Assembly: GCF_000760595.1 (NCBI RefSeq)
Contig: NZ_BBNM01000004.1
Location: forward strand, 124,001 to 188,000
Reading direction: 5' to 3'
Length of the DNA: 64,000 nucleotides
Source: Acinetobacter soli
Lineage (GTDB): Bacteria; Pseudomonadota; Gammaproteobacteria; Pseudomonadales; Moraxellaceae
Shown here piece after piece: positions 9,618 through 20,589 of the stretch. Numbering within the stretch: the stretch's first letter is position 1; the number at the start of each line of letters is the position of its first letter. The position numbers and the translations under genes are program-made. A model generated the notes under the pieces. It saw only the letters and a list, made by a program, of their open reading frames with translations, did no database searches and was not told where the DNA came from.

Positions 9618-10096
9618 TGCGAGATCAATACGGTTGCTGTAGCCAGAATACCTTCCTGACGTCCCGTAAAACCTAGCTGTTCGGTTGTAGTGGCCTTGAT
9701 ACTGATCTGCGTCACATCAACCTCCAAAACATCAGCAATACTCTGACGCATGTCAAGATTATGCTTGGCTAGCTTAGGTCGCTCACAGGCAACCGTGATA
9801 TCCGCATTATTGAGTACATAGCCACGATCCAAAATAAGCTGATAGACATGTTTAAGCAATACTCGGCTATCCGCACCTTTAAATGCTGGATCTGTATCTG
9901 GAAAGTGCTGACCAATATCGCCTAATGCCAATGCTCCTAAAAGTGCATCGGACAATGCATGTAACACGACATCACCATCTGAATGCGCTTTTAAGCCATG
10001 TGAATGCGGAATCTTGACTCCAGCCAGTGTGACATGATCGCCCTCTTCAAAGGCATGCACATCTAATCCCTGGCCAATTCGAACTTGTACAACCAC
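9605..10096 (-). CDS. ispF: 2-C-methyl-D-erythritol 2,4-cyclodiphosphate synthase
   Basis: This is the fifth step of the non-mevalonate isoprenoid pathway: it cyclises CDP-methylerythritol 2-phosphate with release of CMP. The 163-residue protein has the zinc-ligand motif GLDVHAF (Asp12, His14) and the second-ligand region [12 protein letters not shown], then [11 protein letters not shown]. The family length is about 160. It acts downstream of ispD, which lies 2.4 kb away and is not adjacent as in many bacteria. The 3' end overlaps the convergent phosphatase-like gene. Confidence 0.97.
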   Translation of the reverse strand: MVVQVRIGQGLDVHAFEEGDHVTLAGVKIPHSHGLKAHSDGDVVLHALSDALLGALALGDIGQHFPDTDPAFKGADSRVLLKHVYQLILDRGYVLNNADITVACERPKLAKHNLDMRQSIADVLEVDVTQISIKATTTEQLGFTGRQEGILATATVLISHQVK

Positions 10097-10193
10097 TATT
10101 CATTCCTTCTATAAATAAACAACTCATCTTGTATTCTGGCTTGCGGTTTCGCTATAGTACGTGAAGCAAAGTCAAATGAAAGTATAAGCGATC

Positions 10194-10847
10194 ATGCCGT
10201 TTAATACAGATAGATTTCCTTTAAAAAACGTAGCTTATGTTCTAATGATTGGTGGATGGTGTACATTTGCCCAAGCTTTTCCATTGAGCAATTGTGATGC
10301 AAAATCTGATACACCGCTTGAGGGAAAGATCTGCTCAGGTACGTTTAAAAGCTCACGCCAAGCACTCGACAGCAAATTTTTAACCGCTTATCTGGTTTCA
10401 GATGCACCGGTTCAGTTGCTCAAAGACACTCACACCTTGTGGCTGAATCAAACCAAACTTTGCAAAACCTCTCAATGTATCAAGCAACAATTTGATGTTC
10501 GCTCCGATGAACTCAATACTTATACATCTTTAAATCAAACGCTTACACAGCATTTTCTCAAATATGACAATGGAACATTAGCCACATCGCCAGTTCATTT
10601 ACAAGTTCATCAATTAAGCAAAGATAAAATCAAGATTGAAGGAATTGCATATCGAAATCCGAACAATCGATCTGAAACCCAAACTGTGCCTTTTTTAGCT
10701 TATACCTCACCTGAGAAGAAAAATCAGATTGTCGATAACGAGCACGACTGTGCGTATACATTTAATTTTCAAAAAAGCCTTTTAGTTGTTAAAACCGAGC
10801 AAAAAGGCTGTGAGCGTTTTACAGGTATTTATCGGCTTTACGATTAA
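10194..10847 (+). CDS. Exported protein with LprI/DUF1311-like cysteine motif
   Basis: The 217-residue protein carries an N-terminal hydrophobic segment ending in FAQAF, a likely signal peptide, so it is probably periplasmic. Residues 30-115 follow the pattern of the DUF1311/LprI lysozyme-inhibitor group: a Cys near the start, KICSG, LDSKF, then W-LNQTKLCKTSQCIKQ and a following Arg. The C-terminal half contains two further cysteines and is not recognised. Function is inferred only from the pattern. It stands alone between ispF and dadA. Confidence 0.7.
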   Translation: MPFNTDRFPLKNVAYVLMIGGWCTFAQAFPLSNCDAKSDTPLEGKICSGTFKSSRQALDSKFLTAYLVSDAPVQLLKDTHTLWLNQTKLCKTSQCIKQQFDVRSDELNTYTSLNQTLTQHFLKYDNGTLATSPVHLQVHQLSKDKIKIEGIAYRNPNNRSETQTVPFLAYTSPEKKNQIVDNEHDCAYTFNFQKSLLVVKTEQKGCERFTGIYRLYD

Positions 10848-10884
10848 ATCGGCATACACCTGAATGCATGCCGTGCGTATATGC

Positions 10885-12129
10885 TTAGGCAGGAACCTTC
10901 ATCGCAATTTCTTGACTAATCATGGAAGCAGTTGCGGCCGAAAGTGTCCATCCTAAATGGCCATGTCCAGTGTTGTAAAATACACGTGGATGTCTGCCCT
11001 GTTTTACAACCGGCATCATGTTGGGCATCATAGGTCTTAAGCCTGCCCAAGGCACTACATGTTCGGTGGAAAGATCAAAGTTTTCATTCACCCAGTTAAT
11101 TAAAGGTTGAATACGATCTGCCCGAATATCTCGGTTATAGCCATTAAATTCGGCAGTCCCGGCTACACGTAAGCGATCTTCTCCTAAGCGTGATGTCACG
11201 ATCTTGGCACGCTCATCGAGTAAACTCACCCAAGGCGCGTTGGCAATGCTTTTCGTATCTTTCAAATGCACCGTAATCGAATATCCTTTGACTGGGTATA
11301 CATTTACTCGATCGCCCAGCATATGTGCAAGCTGATAACTTCCCACACCACCACAGACAATAATACCGTCGGCCTCAATACAAAGCTCTTCTTTTGATAG
11401 TTGCGACATGTTTTCATCACTTGGCAAACACGTTACACGAACCATATGCTCATTTAACTGAACATCTTTGACATCCCAACCAAACTGGTAATTCACGCCA
11501 TACGTTTTTGAGCGCTCGGCCAACCCCACACTAAATTTATGAATGTCGCCTGTTGCATCTCCAGGCGTGTAATACCCACCAAAATATTCACCTGCCAAAG
11601 TCGGCTCAATCTGCTTCATTTGTTGAGGCGTGACACCATAGCGCTCAAGCTGACCTTTAACCAGCAGATCATTCACATTTTTGGCAACGATATAGTCCGA
11701 TTCATTGTGATAAATGTGCAAAATACCGCGCTTTTCCAGATTAAAATCAATATTTTCATCTTTAGCAATTTCAAACAGGCGTTGGCGGGCTAAAAGTGCC
11801 AATCGTACTGTATCGATGGTGTTTTTTTCATAATTTTTGATTTGCGATAAAAACTCAAATAGCCAACTATATTTATGCAAATTAAATGAAGGATTTAACA
11901 GTAACGGTGCATCTTTGTGAGACATCCATTTGATGCCCTTGGCCACTGTAGATTTTTGATTCCAGACTTCTGCATTACACGCTGAAAGTTGTCCACCATT
12001 GGCAAATGATGTTTCCATGGCTGGAAACAAATGTCGGTCAATCACCGTGACCTGATACCCCAATTTTGCCAGCTCATAGGCCGATGTAACACCTGTAATA
12101 CCCGCACCAATCACAATAATATGAGACAT
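10885..12129 (-). CDS. dadA: D-amino acid dehydrogenase-type FAD oxidoreductase, riboswitch-controlled
   Basis: This flavoenzyme of the DAO/DadA family oxidatively deaminates D-amino acids (or glycine), passing electrons to the respiratory chain. The 414-residue protein starts with the FAD-binding GAGITGVTSAYELAKLGY and the following acidic residue (ID), has FANGGQLSACNAEVWN typical of DadA, and ends with the second FAD motif near GHGHLGWTLS. A Shine-Dalgarno AAGGAG lies six bases before ATG 12129. A tandem glycine riboswitch in the leader suggests that glycine is a substrate or signal. The usual partner racemase (dadX) is not next to it. Substrate therefore open: D-alanine, glycine or both. 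Confidence 0.9.
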   Translation of the reverse strand: MSHIIVIGAGITGVTSAYELAKLGYQVTVIDRHLFPAMETSFANGGQLSACNAEVWNQKSTVAKGIKWMSHKDAPLLLNPSFNLHKYSWLFEFLSQIKNYEKNTIDTVRLALLARQRLFEIAKDENIDFNLEKRGILHIYHNESDYIVAKNVNDLLVKGQLERYGVTPQQMKQIEPTLAGEYFGGYYTPGDATGDIHKFSVGLAERSKTYGVNYQFGWDVKDVQLNEHMVRVTCLPSDENMSQLSKEELCIEADGIIVCGGVGSYQLAHMLGDRVNVYPVKGYSITVHLKDTKSIANAPWVSLLDERAKIVTSRLGEDRLRVAGTAEFNGYNRDIRADRIQPLINWVNENFDLSTEHVVPWAGLRPMMPNMMPVVKQGRHPRVFYNTGHGHLGWTLSAATASMISQEIAMKVPA

Positions 12130-12140
12130 AATTGCTCCTT

Positions 12141-12160
12141 TGAAATGTTACAACATTTCA
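12141..12160 (-). repeat. Perfect inverted repeat between glycine riboswitch and dadA
   Basis: TGAAATGTTGTAACATTTCA is an uninterrupted palindrome directly after the second aptamer and immediately before the Shine-Dalgarno. It could fold as a hairpin belonging to the riboswitch expression platform, or be a protein-binding operator. No T run follows it, which argues against a simple terminator. Confidence 0.6.
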
Positions 12161-12355
12161 GAAGTTGCCCCATCTGTCATGGTACCTGAGAGCTTCGATG
12201 CGACTAGATTTACCATAAATCTGTCGACCATCCCCTTCGGTGAGTATACTAAGATACTTCTCTCCAGATTACTTATCGATCACTACAGTCCTTTTGCCTG
12301 AGAGTTTCCGGGGTCGTTGCTCCTTCGGCGTATCCTAAAAGGACATCTCTCCTGC
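12155..12355 (-). ncRNA. Tandem glycine riboswitch upstream of dadA
   Basis: On the minus strand two aptamers follow each other. The first begins with GGAGAG at 12352 and shows the CGCCGAAGGAGCAA and AACTCTCAGGCAAAAGGAC signatures. The second begins GGAGAG at 12265 and shows CACCGAAGGGG and GAAGCTCTCAGGTACCATGACAG. These are the conserved cores of the glycine riboswitch (gcvT class), and a short linker joins the two. The arrangement directly in the dadA leader indicates glycine-responsive control. Whether it turns expression on or off cannot be seen. Confidence 0.93.
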
Positions 12356-12439
12356 AATAATCGTTATGTTTATAAAAGCAATGTATATGCCAATTCAGTA
12401 TAAAATCAACTTATTATCGTTAATGAATTGTAGTGTATA

Positions 12440-12482
12440 AAAAAAGCGCCTGTATCTTTTCAAATACAAGCGCTTTAAAAAA
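12440..12482 (-). terminator. Rho-independent terminator of ftsB-ispD
   Basis: On the minus strand the stem AAAGCGCTTGTAT / ATACAGGCGCTTT, with a short loop and one mismatch, ends in seven T. It lies just after the ispD stop and upstream of the dadA leader. Confidence 0.85.
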
Positions 12483-12494
12483 TATTGACTCAAA

Positions 12495-13217
12495 TCAACT
12501 CTGCCGCTGTGCATTTAGAATCAGGCGAGCAAGTTGTAAATCCTCTGAATAAGTAATTTTAATGTTATCAGAACGCCCTTGAACCACATCTACAGTTTCA
12601 CCCATATATTCTAATGCGCTTGCTTCATCTGTGATCGGAATTTGATTCATTAAAGCGTACTCAATACAACGCTTTAAAATACCCAGCTTTGCCATTTGTG
12701 GTGTTTGTGCCTGCCAGAGGAAACTCCGATCAACAGTTTTCTCAATTTTAGGCTGTTGTTGTACTCGTTTAAGCGTATCTCTGACAGGCGTTGCCAAAAT
12801 GGCATGTACATCATGCGCTGTACAATGTGTCATTAGTGCCTCTAGGTTGGGCAAGCTCACACATGGACGAGCAGCATCATGCACCAAAACATAGTCATCT
12901 TCTGAAGCAAAGCGCAAAAGATGATTCAGCGCATTTAATACTGAGTCGGCTCGTTCTTTCCCGCCCAAACAAAAATGTGCTTTATGGCGATTCTTTAAAG
13001 GAAGTGTCTGGGCAATATTGTCATCTTGACCAATCGCCAAAACATAACCATCGAGGGGTAAGCCATTTAATCGATCAACTGTGTGTTCTAAAACAGTTTT
13101 ATCATCAATCAACTGGTATTGTTTTAACTCGGTTTTAGAAAAACGCGACCCGCTTCCAGCAGCAGGAATAATTGCCCATAACTTAGTCTGGAATGTCGGG
13201 TGTTGGTGGGGTTTCAT
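12495..13217 (-). CDS. ispD: 2-C-methyl-D-erythritol 4-phosphate cytidylyltransferase
   Basis: The enzyme transfers CMP from CTP to methylerythritol 4-phosphate in isoprenoid synthesis. The 240-residue protein carries the nucleotide-binding signature AIIPAAGSGSRF (residues 15-26), followed by KQY, VHDAARPC near the middle and the ITDEASALEYMG stretch typical of the family. Its start codon lies inside the end of ftsB (35-base overlap), so the two are translated from one mRNA, as in many gammaproteobacteria. A terminator follows directly. Confidence 0.96.
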   Translation of the reverse strand: MKPHQHPTFQTKLWAIIPAAGSGSRFSKTELKQYQLIDDKTVLEHTVDRLNGLPLDGYVLAIGQDDNIAQTLPLKNRHKAHFCLGGKERADSVLNALNHLLRFASEDDYVLVHDAARPCVSLPNLEALMTHCTAHDVHAILATPVRDTLKRVQQQPKIEKTVDRSFLWQAQTPQMAKLGILKRCIEYALMNQIPITDEASALEYMGETVDVVQGRSDNIKITYSEDLQLARLILNAQRQS

Positions 13218-13572
13218 TGGTTTGCATATCTACTTTAGCATTTGGATCGATATAAATCGGCTTGTACTGGGTACTAATCGTACTCATTTGAACAAAGGTT
13301 TCATGAGGCTTAATTAAACCCAAATCGAGACGTGCATGTTCTTCAATCGCCTCTGTGCCATTTTTCAGATCATAGACTTCAGCAGCAAGAATTCGATTTC
13401 GCTCTTTTAATTCTTGATTGATTTCAGCTTGTTGAGCAATTTGCTGTGTTAAGGCTTGATGCGGAAAATAACCACCCTCACCCCACCAGAAACTGTACTG
13501 AAGACCTGCAACCAAAATGATGACAAGCCCCAATATAAGTTTGCTCGAAGTAGACTTAAAAACTTCTAACAT
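13183..13572 (-). CDS. ftsB: Cell division protein FtsB (septum formation initiator family)
   Basis: FtsB is a bitopic inner-membrane divisome protein that forms a complex with FtsL and FtsQ. The 129 residues show a short cytoplasmic N-terminus, one membrane helix (about residues 11-27), then a periplasmic coiled coil around QQAEINQELKERNRILAAEV and the family motif with a conserved GxEAIEEHAR-like stretch. A longer form beginning at a TTG (13656) is possible, but ATG 13572 gives the usual topology. The proline/threonine-rich tail is variable in the family. It is co-transcribed with ispD. Confidence 0.88.
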   Translation of the reverse strand: MLEVFKSTSSKLILGLVIILVAGLQYSFWWGEGGYFPHQALTQQIAQQAEINQELKERNRILAAEVYDLKNGTEAIEEHARLDLGLIKPHETFVQMSTISTQYKPIYIDPNAKVDMQTNETPPTPDIPD

Positions 13573-14062
13573 AGTCTTGAGCACTTCAATTAAAACATCC
13601 TTTAATGTTTTGTATGATATAACAATTTGAAACTTGGCATGCACAATTGTGGCCAAATCTAAATAAAAAAATTAAAAGCCAATCATAACGTTATTGACCT
13701 TTTTGACGCGTCTCATTTTGTCAAAGTTCATCTCAATTGAAAAGGGTCTATCGGGTATGATTTGAGTAATCTACTCAAAACTAAGGCAACTTTCTGCTAT
13801 TAATTTTATGCTATTTTTTGCAATTCTTCTGGATGCTTTAAATGTAATTCAGCCACTTTTCATTGCTCAATAGAGAAATATAGTCAGTTTCCGGACTCTT
13901 TAAATTAGCAACTCATTTCAAAAACTGTTGTGCCGTGTATGAATCACTAAATGTGAAAATATCACTCTAAAATAAAAAAGGTGCTATTAAACATAGCACC
14001 TTTTATTGCCTGCAAATCTCTTCAATTCAAGACTGATGATGATTTGCAATTACATTCAAAGC
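13573..14062. other. Intergenic region ftsB / eno
   Basis: About 490 AT-rich bases. They contain the eno terminator (13974-14007) and must hold the ftsB promoter. No gene or RNA is recognisable. The separation shows that ftsB-ispD is a transcription unit distinct from pyrG-kdsA-eno. Confidence 0.5.
13974..14007 (-). terminator. Rho-independent terminator after eno
   Basis: A perfect stem AAAAGGTGCTAT / ATAGCACCTTTT with a five-base loop is followed on the minus strand by a T run. It lies 55 bases beyond the eno stop. Confidence 0.9.
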
Positions 14063-15388
<1,326 letters not shown>

Positions 15389-15397
15389 TCATTTGCA

Positions 15398-16255
<858 letters not shown>

Positions 16256-16282
16256 TTAAACAGTCCTAGTTTATGCGTCGTA

Positions 16283-17986
<1,704 letters not shown>

Positions 17987-18146
17987 CTATAAAGCAAAGT
18001 CATTCAGCATCAAATGTTAGAACAATAAACAATTGGCTATTCTAGCAGCATTTTTATCGGAAAATTAGACTTTGTAACGAGGATTTTCATAGCGATTTTT
18101 ATTGTTATAATAGGCGCACCTATTTCTAGATTTAATTTGTACACAC

Positions 18147-18572
18147 ATGAATAAAAAATTCTTAATTTGTGGATTGATTGCTGCTGGCTTATTTTTAACG
18201 GCTTGTTCAAAAAAAGAACAACCAAAAGATGAAAATCAGTCTCAAATGGAAACAAGCTCTCAGGAGCAGCAACCAACTGAGCTTAAACCGCTTCAAGAGG
18301 CACAAAGCCAACAGTCGACCACAGAACAGACCGTCGTAATTGAGCGGATGGAAACACCAAATACCACAACAGAGATTCGTCGTGAGCAGCACCATGCCGC
18401 AAAACCTGTTGAAACGCCAGTGAAAGAAGAACCAAAAGCCGAACCGAAAACGGAAGTTTCAACGGCGAATACGGAAGAACAGCCAGCTCGTTCAACCACC
18501 AAACAAAACCGTAGTGAAGATGATGCGGTGGCGGATGCGATTGCAGCAGCAACACCTGCCCTCAAAAACTAA
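18147..18572 (+). CDS. Small low-complexity lipoprotein of unknown function
   Basis: The 141-residue protein starts with a lipoprotein signal MNKKFLICGLIAAGLFLTAC. The lipobox LTAC gives a lipidated Cys20, followed by SKKE. The rest is disordered and rich in Glu, Gln, Thr and Lys-Pro pairs, without recognisable domain. The residue after the Cys is not Asp, so outer-membrane sorting is expected. It is monocistronic with a strong terminator. It may be an envelope spacer or stress lipoprotein, but no function can be assigned. Confidence 0.8.
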   Translation: MNKKFLICGLIAAGLFLTACSKKEQPKDENQSQMETSSQEQQPTELKPLQEAQSQQSTTEQTVVIERMETPNTTTEIRREQHHAAKPVETPVKEEPKAEPKTEVSTANTEEQPARSTTKQNRSEDDAVADAIAAATPALKN

Positions 18573-18593
18573 TTGCGTTTTGCGCAGTAAAAG

Positions 18594-18628
18594 ATGCCCG
18601 TTAAGGATTACTTGCGGGCTTTTTTTTA
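18594..18628 (+). terminator. Rho-independent terminator after the small lipoprotein
   Basis: The stem GCCCGTTAAG / CTTGCGGGC contains one mismatch, has a short loop and ends in eight T. Confidence 0.88.
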
Positions 18629-18788
18629 GATGTATATAACAAAACTTAGTGTTGGTAATTCGTGTTTAATTTGTTGATTATATGAAATTTTATCTCTAAA
18701 AAAATTCTAAATAGACTTTATCTTTTAGACAGTATGTTAAGCTAAAAACGTAATTTAAGTTTTAAAAAGAGTAATAAAGGAGAATAAT

Positions 18789-19232
18789 ATGAGCTACCAA
18801 CACATTCTTGTTCCCGTTGATGATTCGGAACTTTCAGAAATTGCTACCCGGCATGCACTTTTTATTGCTCAAGCTTTTGGCAGTCGAGTTACAGTCATGA
18901 GTGTTGTGGCAGTCGATCCATTTGTTGGTGTCGATTTTTATAAGGTAGCCCCCGCGATTACCAATCACTTCATGGATGCCGAAGCACATGCTCAAAAGCA
19001 TCTTGAGCAGATTCAGCAACAGTTTCTCGCACATCAAATCGACACAGACGTTAAAATCATTCGTGAAGAACCAACTGCGACTGGCATTTTGAATATTGCC
19101 GATGAAGTAAATGCCGATCTGATTATTATGGGTTCTCACGGCCGATCAGGGCTGAAAAAATTTGTTTTAGGTAGTGTCGCACAAAAAGTCGCCAGTGAAA
19201 GTGTGGTCCCTGTGATGATTGTAAAAAAATAA
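18789..19232 (+). CDS. uspA: Universal stress protein, UspA family
   Basis: This cytoplasmic nucleotide-binding protein of 147 residues is typically induced on growth arrest and stress. It starts MSYQHILVPVDDSELS and ends with the ATP-binding signature GSHGRSGLKKFVLGSVAQKV (residues 125-144), which matches the G-2x-G-9x-G-S pattern of ATP-binding Usp proteins. An AAGGAG Shine-Dalgarno lies six bases before the ATG. It is monocistronic. The particular Usp subtype cannot be told from sequence alone, so the symbol is used in the family sense. Confidence 0.92.
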   Translation: MSYQHILVPVDDSELSEIATRHALFIAQAFGSRVTVMSVVAVDPFVGVDFYKVAPAITNHFMDAEAHAQKHLEQIQQQFLAHQIDTDVKIIREEPTATGILNIADEVNADLIIMGSHGRSGLKKFVLGSVAQKVASESVVPVMIVKK

Positions 19233-19250
19233 TTTTTTGTTCAAACTTAT

Positions 19251-19278
19251 AAAAGCGCTGATCAATTCAGGGCTTTTT
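19251..19278. terminator. Terminator between uspA and the convergent 112-residue gene
   Basis: AAAAGCGCTGA / TCAGGGCTTTTT form an imperfect stem with a five-base loop and T run. Its A-rich left arm allows function in both directions. Confidence 0.65.
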
Positions 19279-19616
19279 CATTTTTGTCGTTTTAATTCGG
19301 CATCGTGCCATTGTTGAAATGGCACATGTAAAGTGACCATACCTGAACCAATCGCATGATTTAAATCTTTATTGATTTTGACCTGAGATTTATTCATTTG
19401 CATTACATCTGGGCGATAATCCAGATTGTATGATTCATTCAACAACAAAAGGATGGCATTTAAGTGATTCAACCTGCTGTGTAAGCATGCTTTATTACGC
19501 TCTCCTTGTTCAGGATTGGCATTGAGCAAACCCAATTGTGCGCTATCTGATGCAATCTTTCCAATTTGATGACATTCCTCAGAAAGTTTTAACAGCAAAA
19601 ACTGTAGATGATTCAT
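19278..19616 (-). CDS. Small MazG-like / phage-type hypothetical protein
   Basis: The 112-residue protein begins MNHLQFLLLKLSEECHQIGKIASDS, where a conserved LSEEC-x3-K-A-like helix is followed by a conserved Asn (LNHLNAILLLL). This pattern resembles the small all-alpha NTP pyrophosphohydrolase-like proteins found in phages. The metal ligands (EE and a distal Asp/Glu) are only partly present, so I call similarity, not activity. It is alone and lies on the minus strand between uspA and an AT-rich gap. Function unknown. Confidence 0.6.
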   Translation of the reverse strand: MNHLQFLLLKLSEECHQIGKIASDSAQLGLLNANPEQGERNKACLHSRLNHLNAILLLLNESYNLDYRPDVMQMNKSQVKINKDLNHAIGSGMVTLHVPFQQWHDAELKRQK

Positions 19617-20036
19617 CTGACCTCCAAAAAATTAATCACTAAGATAATTGTTGAAAGTGCATCCTATCGACAACAGCGCTGCGTCCTAGCTTATGTAACC
19701 TGTCACAGTAAAATTGAACATTCCTTTGGCAATGTTGCTATGCCTAATAGCGAAAAATTCATTTCAAAATGGCATATGCTTATAAGTTAAACAAAAAAGT
19801 AGTTGAGTCAATTGGTCATTCAATATAAACAACTCTGTATAATGACTGTCAAATTATTAAATATAATGAAACATTTATTCTGAAACCAAGTATAGCTTCG
19901 TAAAATATATCTATCTCTTCCTATCCACTATTCGAGTGAATAATTCAGGTCGATAGATTATAAAGGCCACGCAGTCTTATATTTCAAAGATTGCATGACT
20001 ATTTAATTATTTTTAAAACATTAAAAATAGGTCAAA
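19617..20036. other. AT-rich intergenic region
   Basis: About 420 bases between two minus-strand genes. The promoter of the 112-residue gene should lie at its left end. Short ORFs are present, but none has a good ribosome-binding site or recognisable composition. I see nothing else. Confidence 0.4.
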
Positions 20037-20471
20037 TCAACCACAACTTACCTTTACAATTTTTTTGGTTGAAGGATCGGTAACCACAGTGACACGATTT
20101 TCACGATAATCCATGGTCACTGGCTGCCCGGGTGCTATATTGCGCACAATTTGTGCACGTGATACCTGTTTAATCTGTTCATCAGTCAAACCCGACTGTC
20201 CAACAAGCTTTTGGGCTTCATCTGGCATACAGTTTTTTTGTTGAGAACGAAATAATGCCCACTCCTCAACGACTTGTCCATTTGGCAAGTGGCAATAACC
20301 CGTTTGCCCTTCTGGTCCATTGCGAATTTCCAGCTTTCCTTTTTGCTCAACACAATACTGGCTGGCCGGATTAGGCATACCGATTTTTGGCATTTTTTCA
20401 CCTGAATGCGGATAAGACGAACATGCTGCTAATGGCAGCATTAAAGCAGCCCATAAAATATTCTTTTTCAT
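20037..20471 (-). CDS. Lipoprotein with DUF333 and I78-type protease-inhibitor domains
   Basis: The 144-residue protein has a lipoprotein signal with lipobox LAAC (Cys17). Residues 31-75 match DUF333: IGMPNPASQYCVEQKGKLEI, then a Cys in GYCHLPNGQ and EEWALFR. The C-terminal half reads as an I78-family serine-protease inhibitor: EAQKLVGQSG, then an Arg and PGQPVTMDYRENRVTVVTD, ending VKVSCG. I infer a periplasm-facing lipoprotein that protects the envelope against proteases. A related DUF333 lipoprotein with a different C-terminal domain lies at 55584-56051. Monocistronic. Confidence 0.88.
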   Translation of the reverse strand: MKKNILWAALMLPLAACSSYPHSGEKMPKIGMPNPASQYCVEQKGKLEIRNGPEGQTGYCHLPNGQVVEEWALFRSQQKNCMPDEAQKLVGQSGLTDEQIKQVSRAQIVRNIAPGQPVTMDYRENRVTVVTDPSTKKIVKVSCG

Positions 20472-20589
20472 TGAATAATATCCTTTTGAATAAAAGTCGT
20501 TGTTGTTTATGAAAATCCAGCTTTCAAATTACAATGGGACCTCACAAGAATGGAAGTCCCGTTTATCATTTCACTGACAACTGATACGA

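Noticed and set aside
13573..13656. 28-residue N-terminal extension of FtsB starting at TTG
   Set aside because: The extension has no ribosome-binding site and would give FtsB an atypically long cytoplasmic tail.
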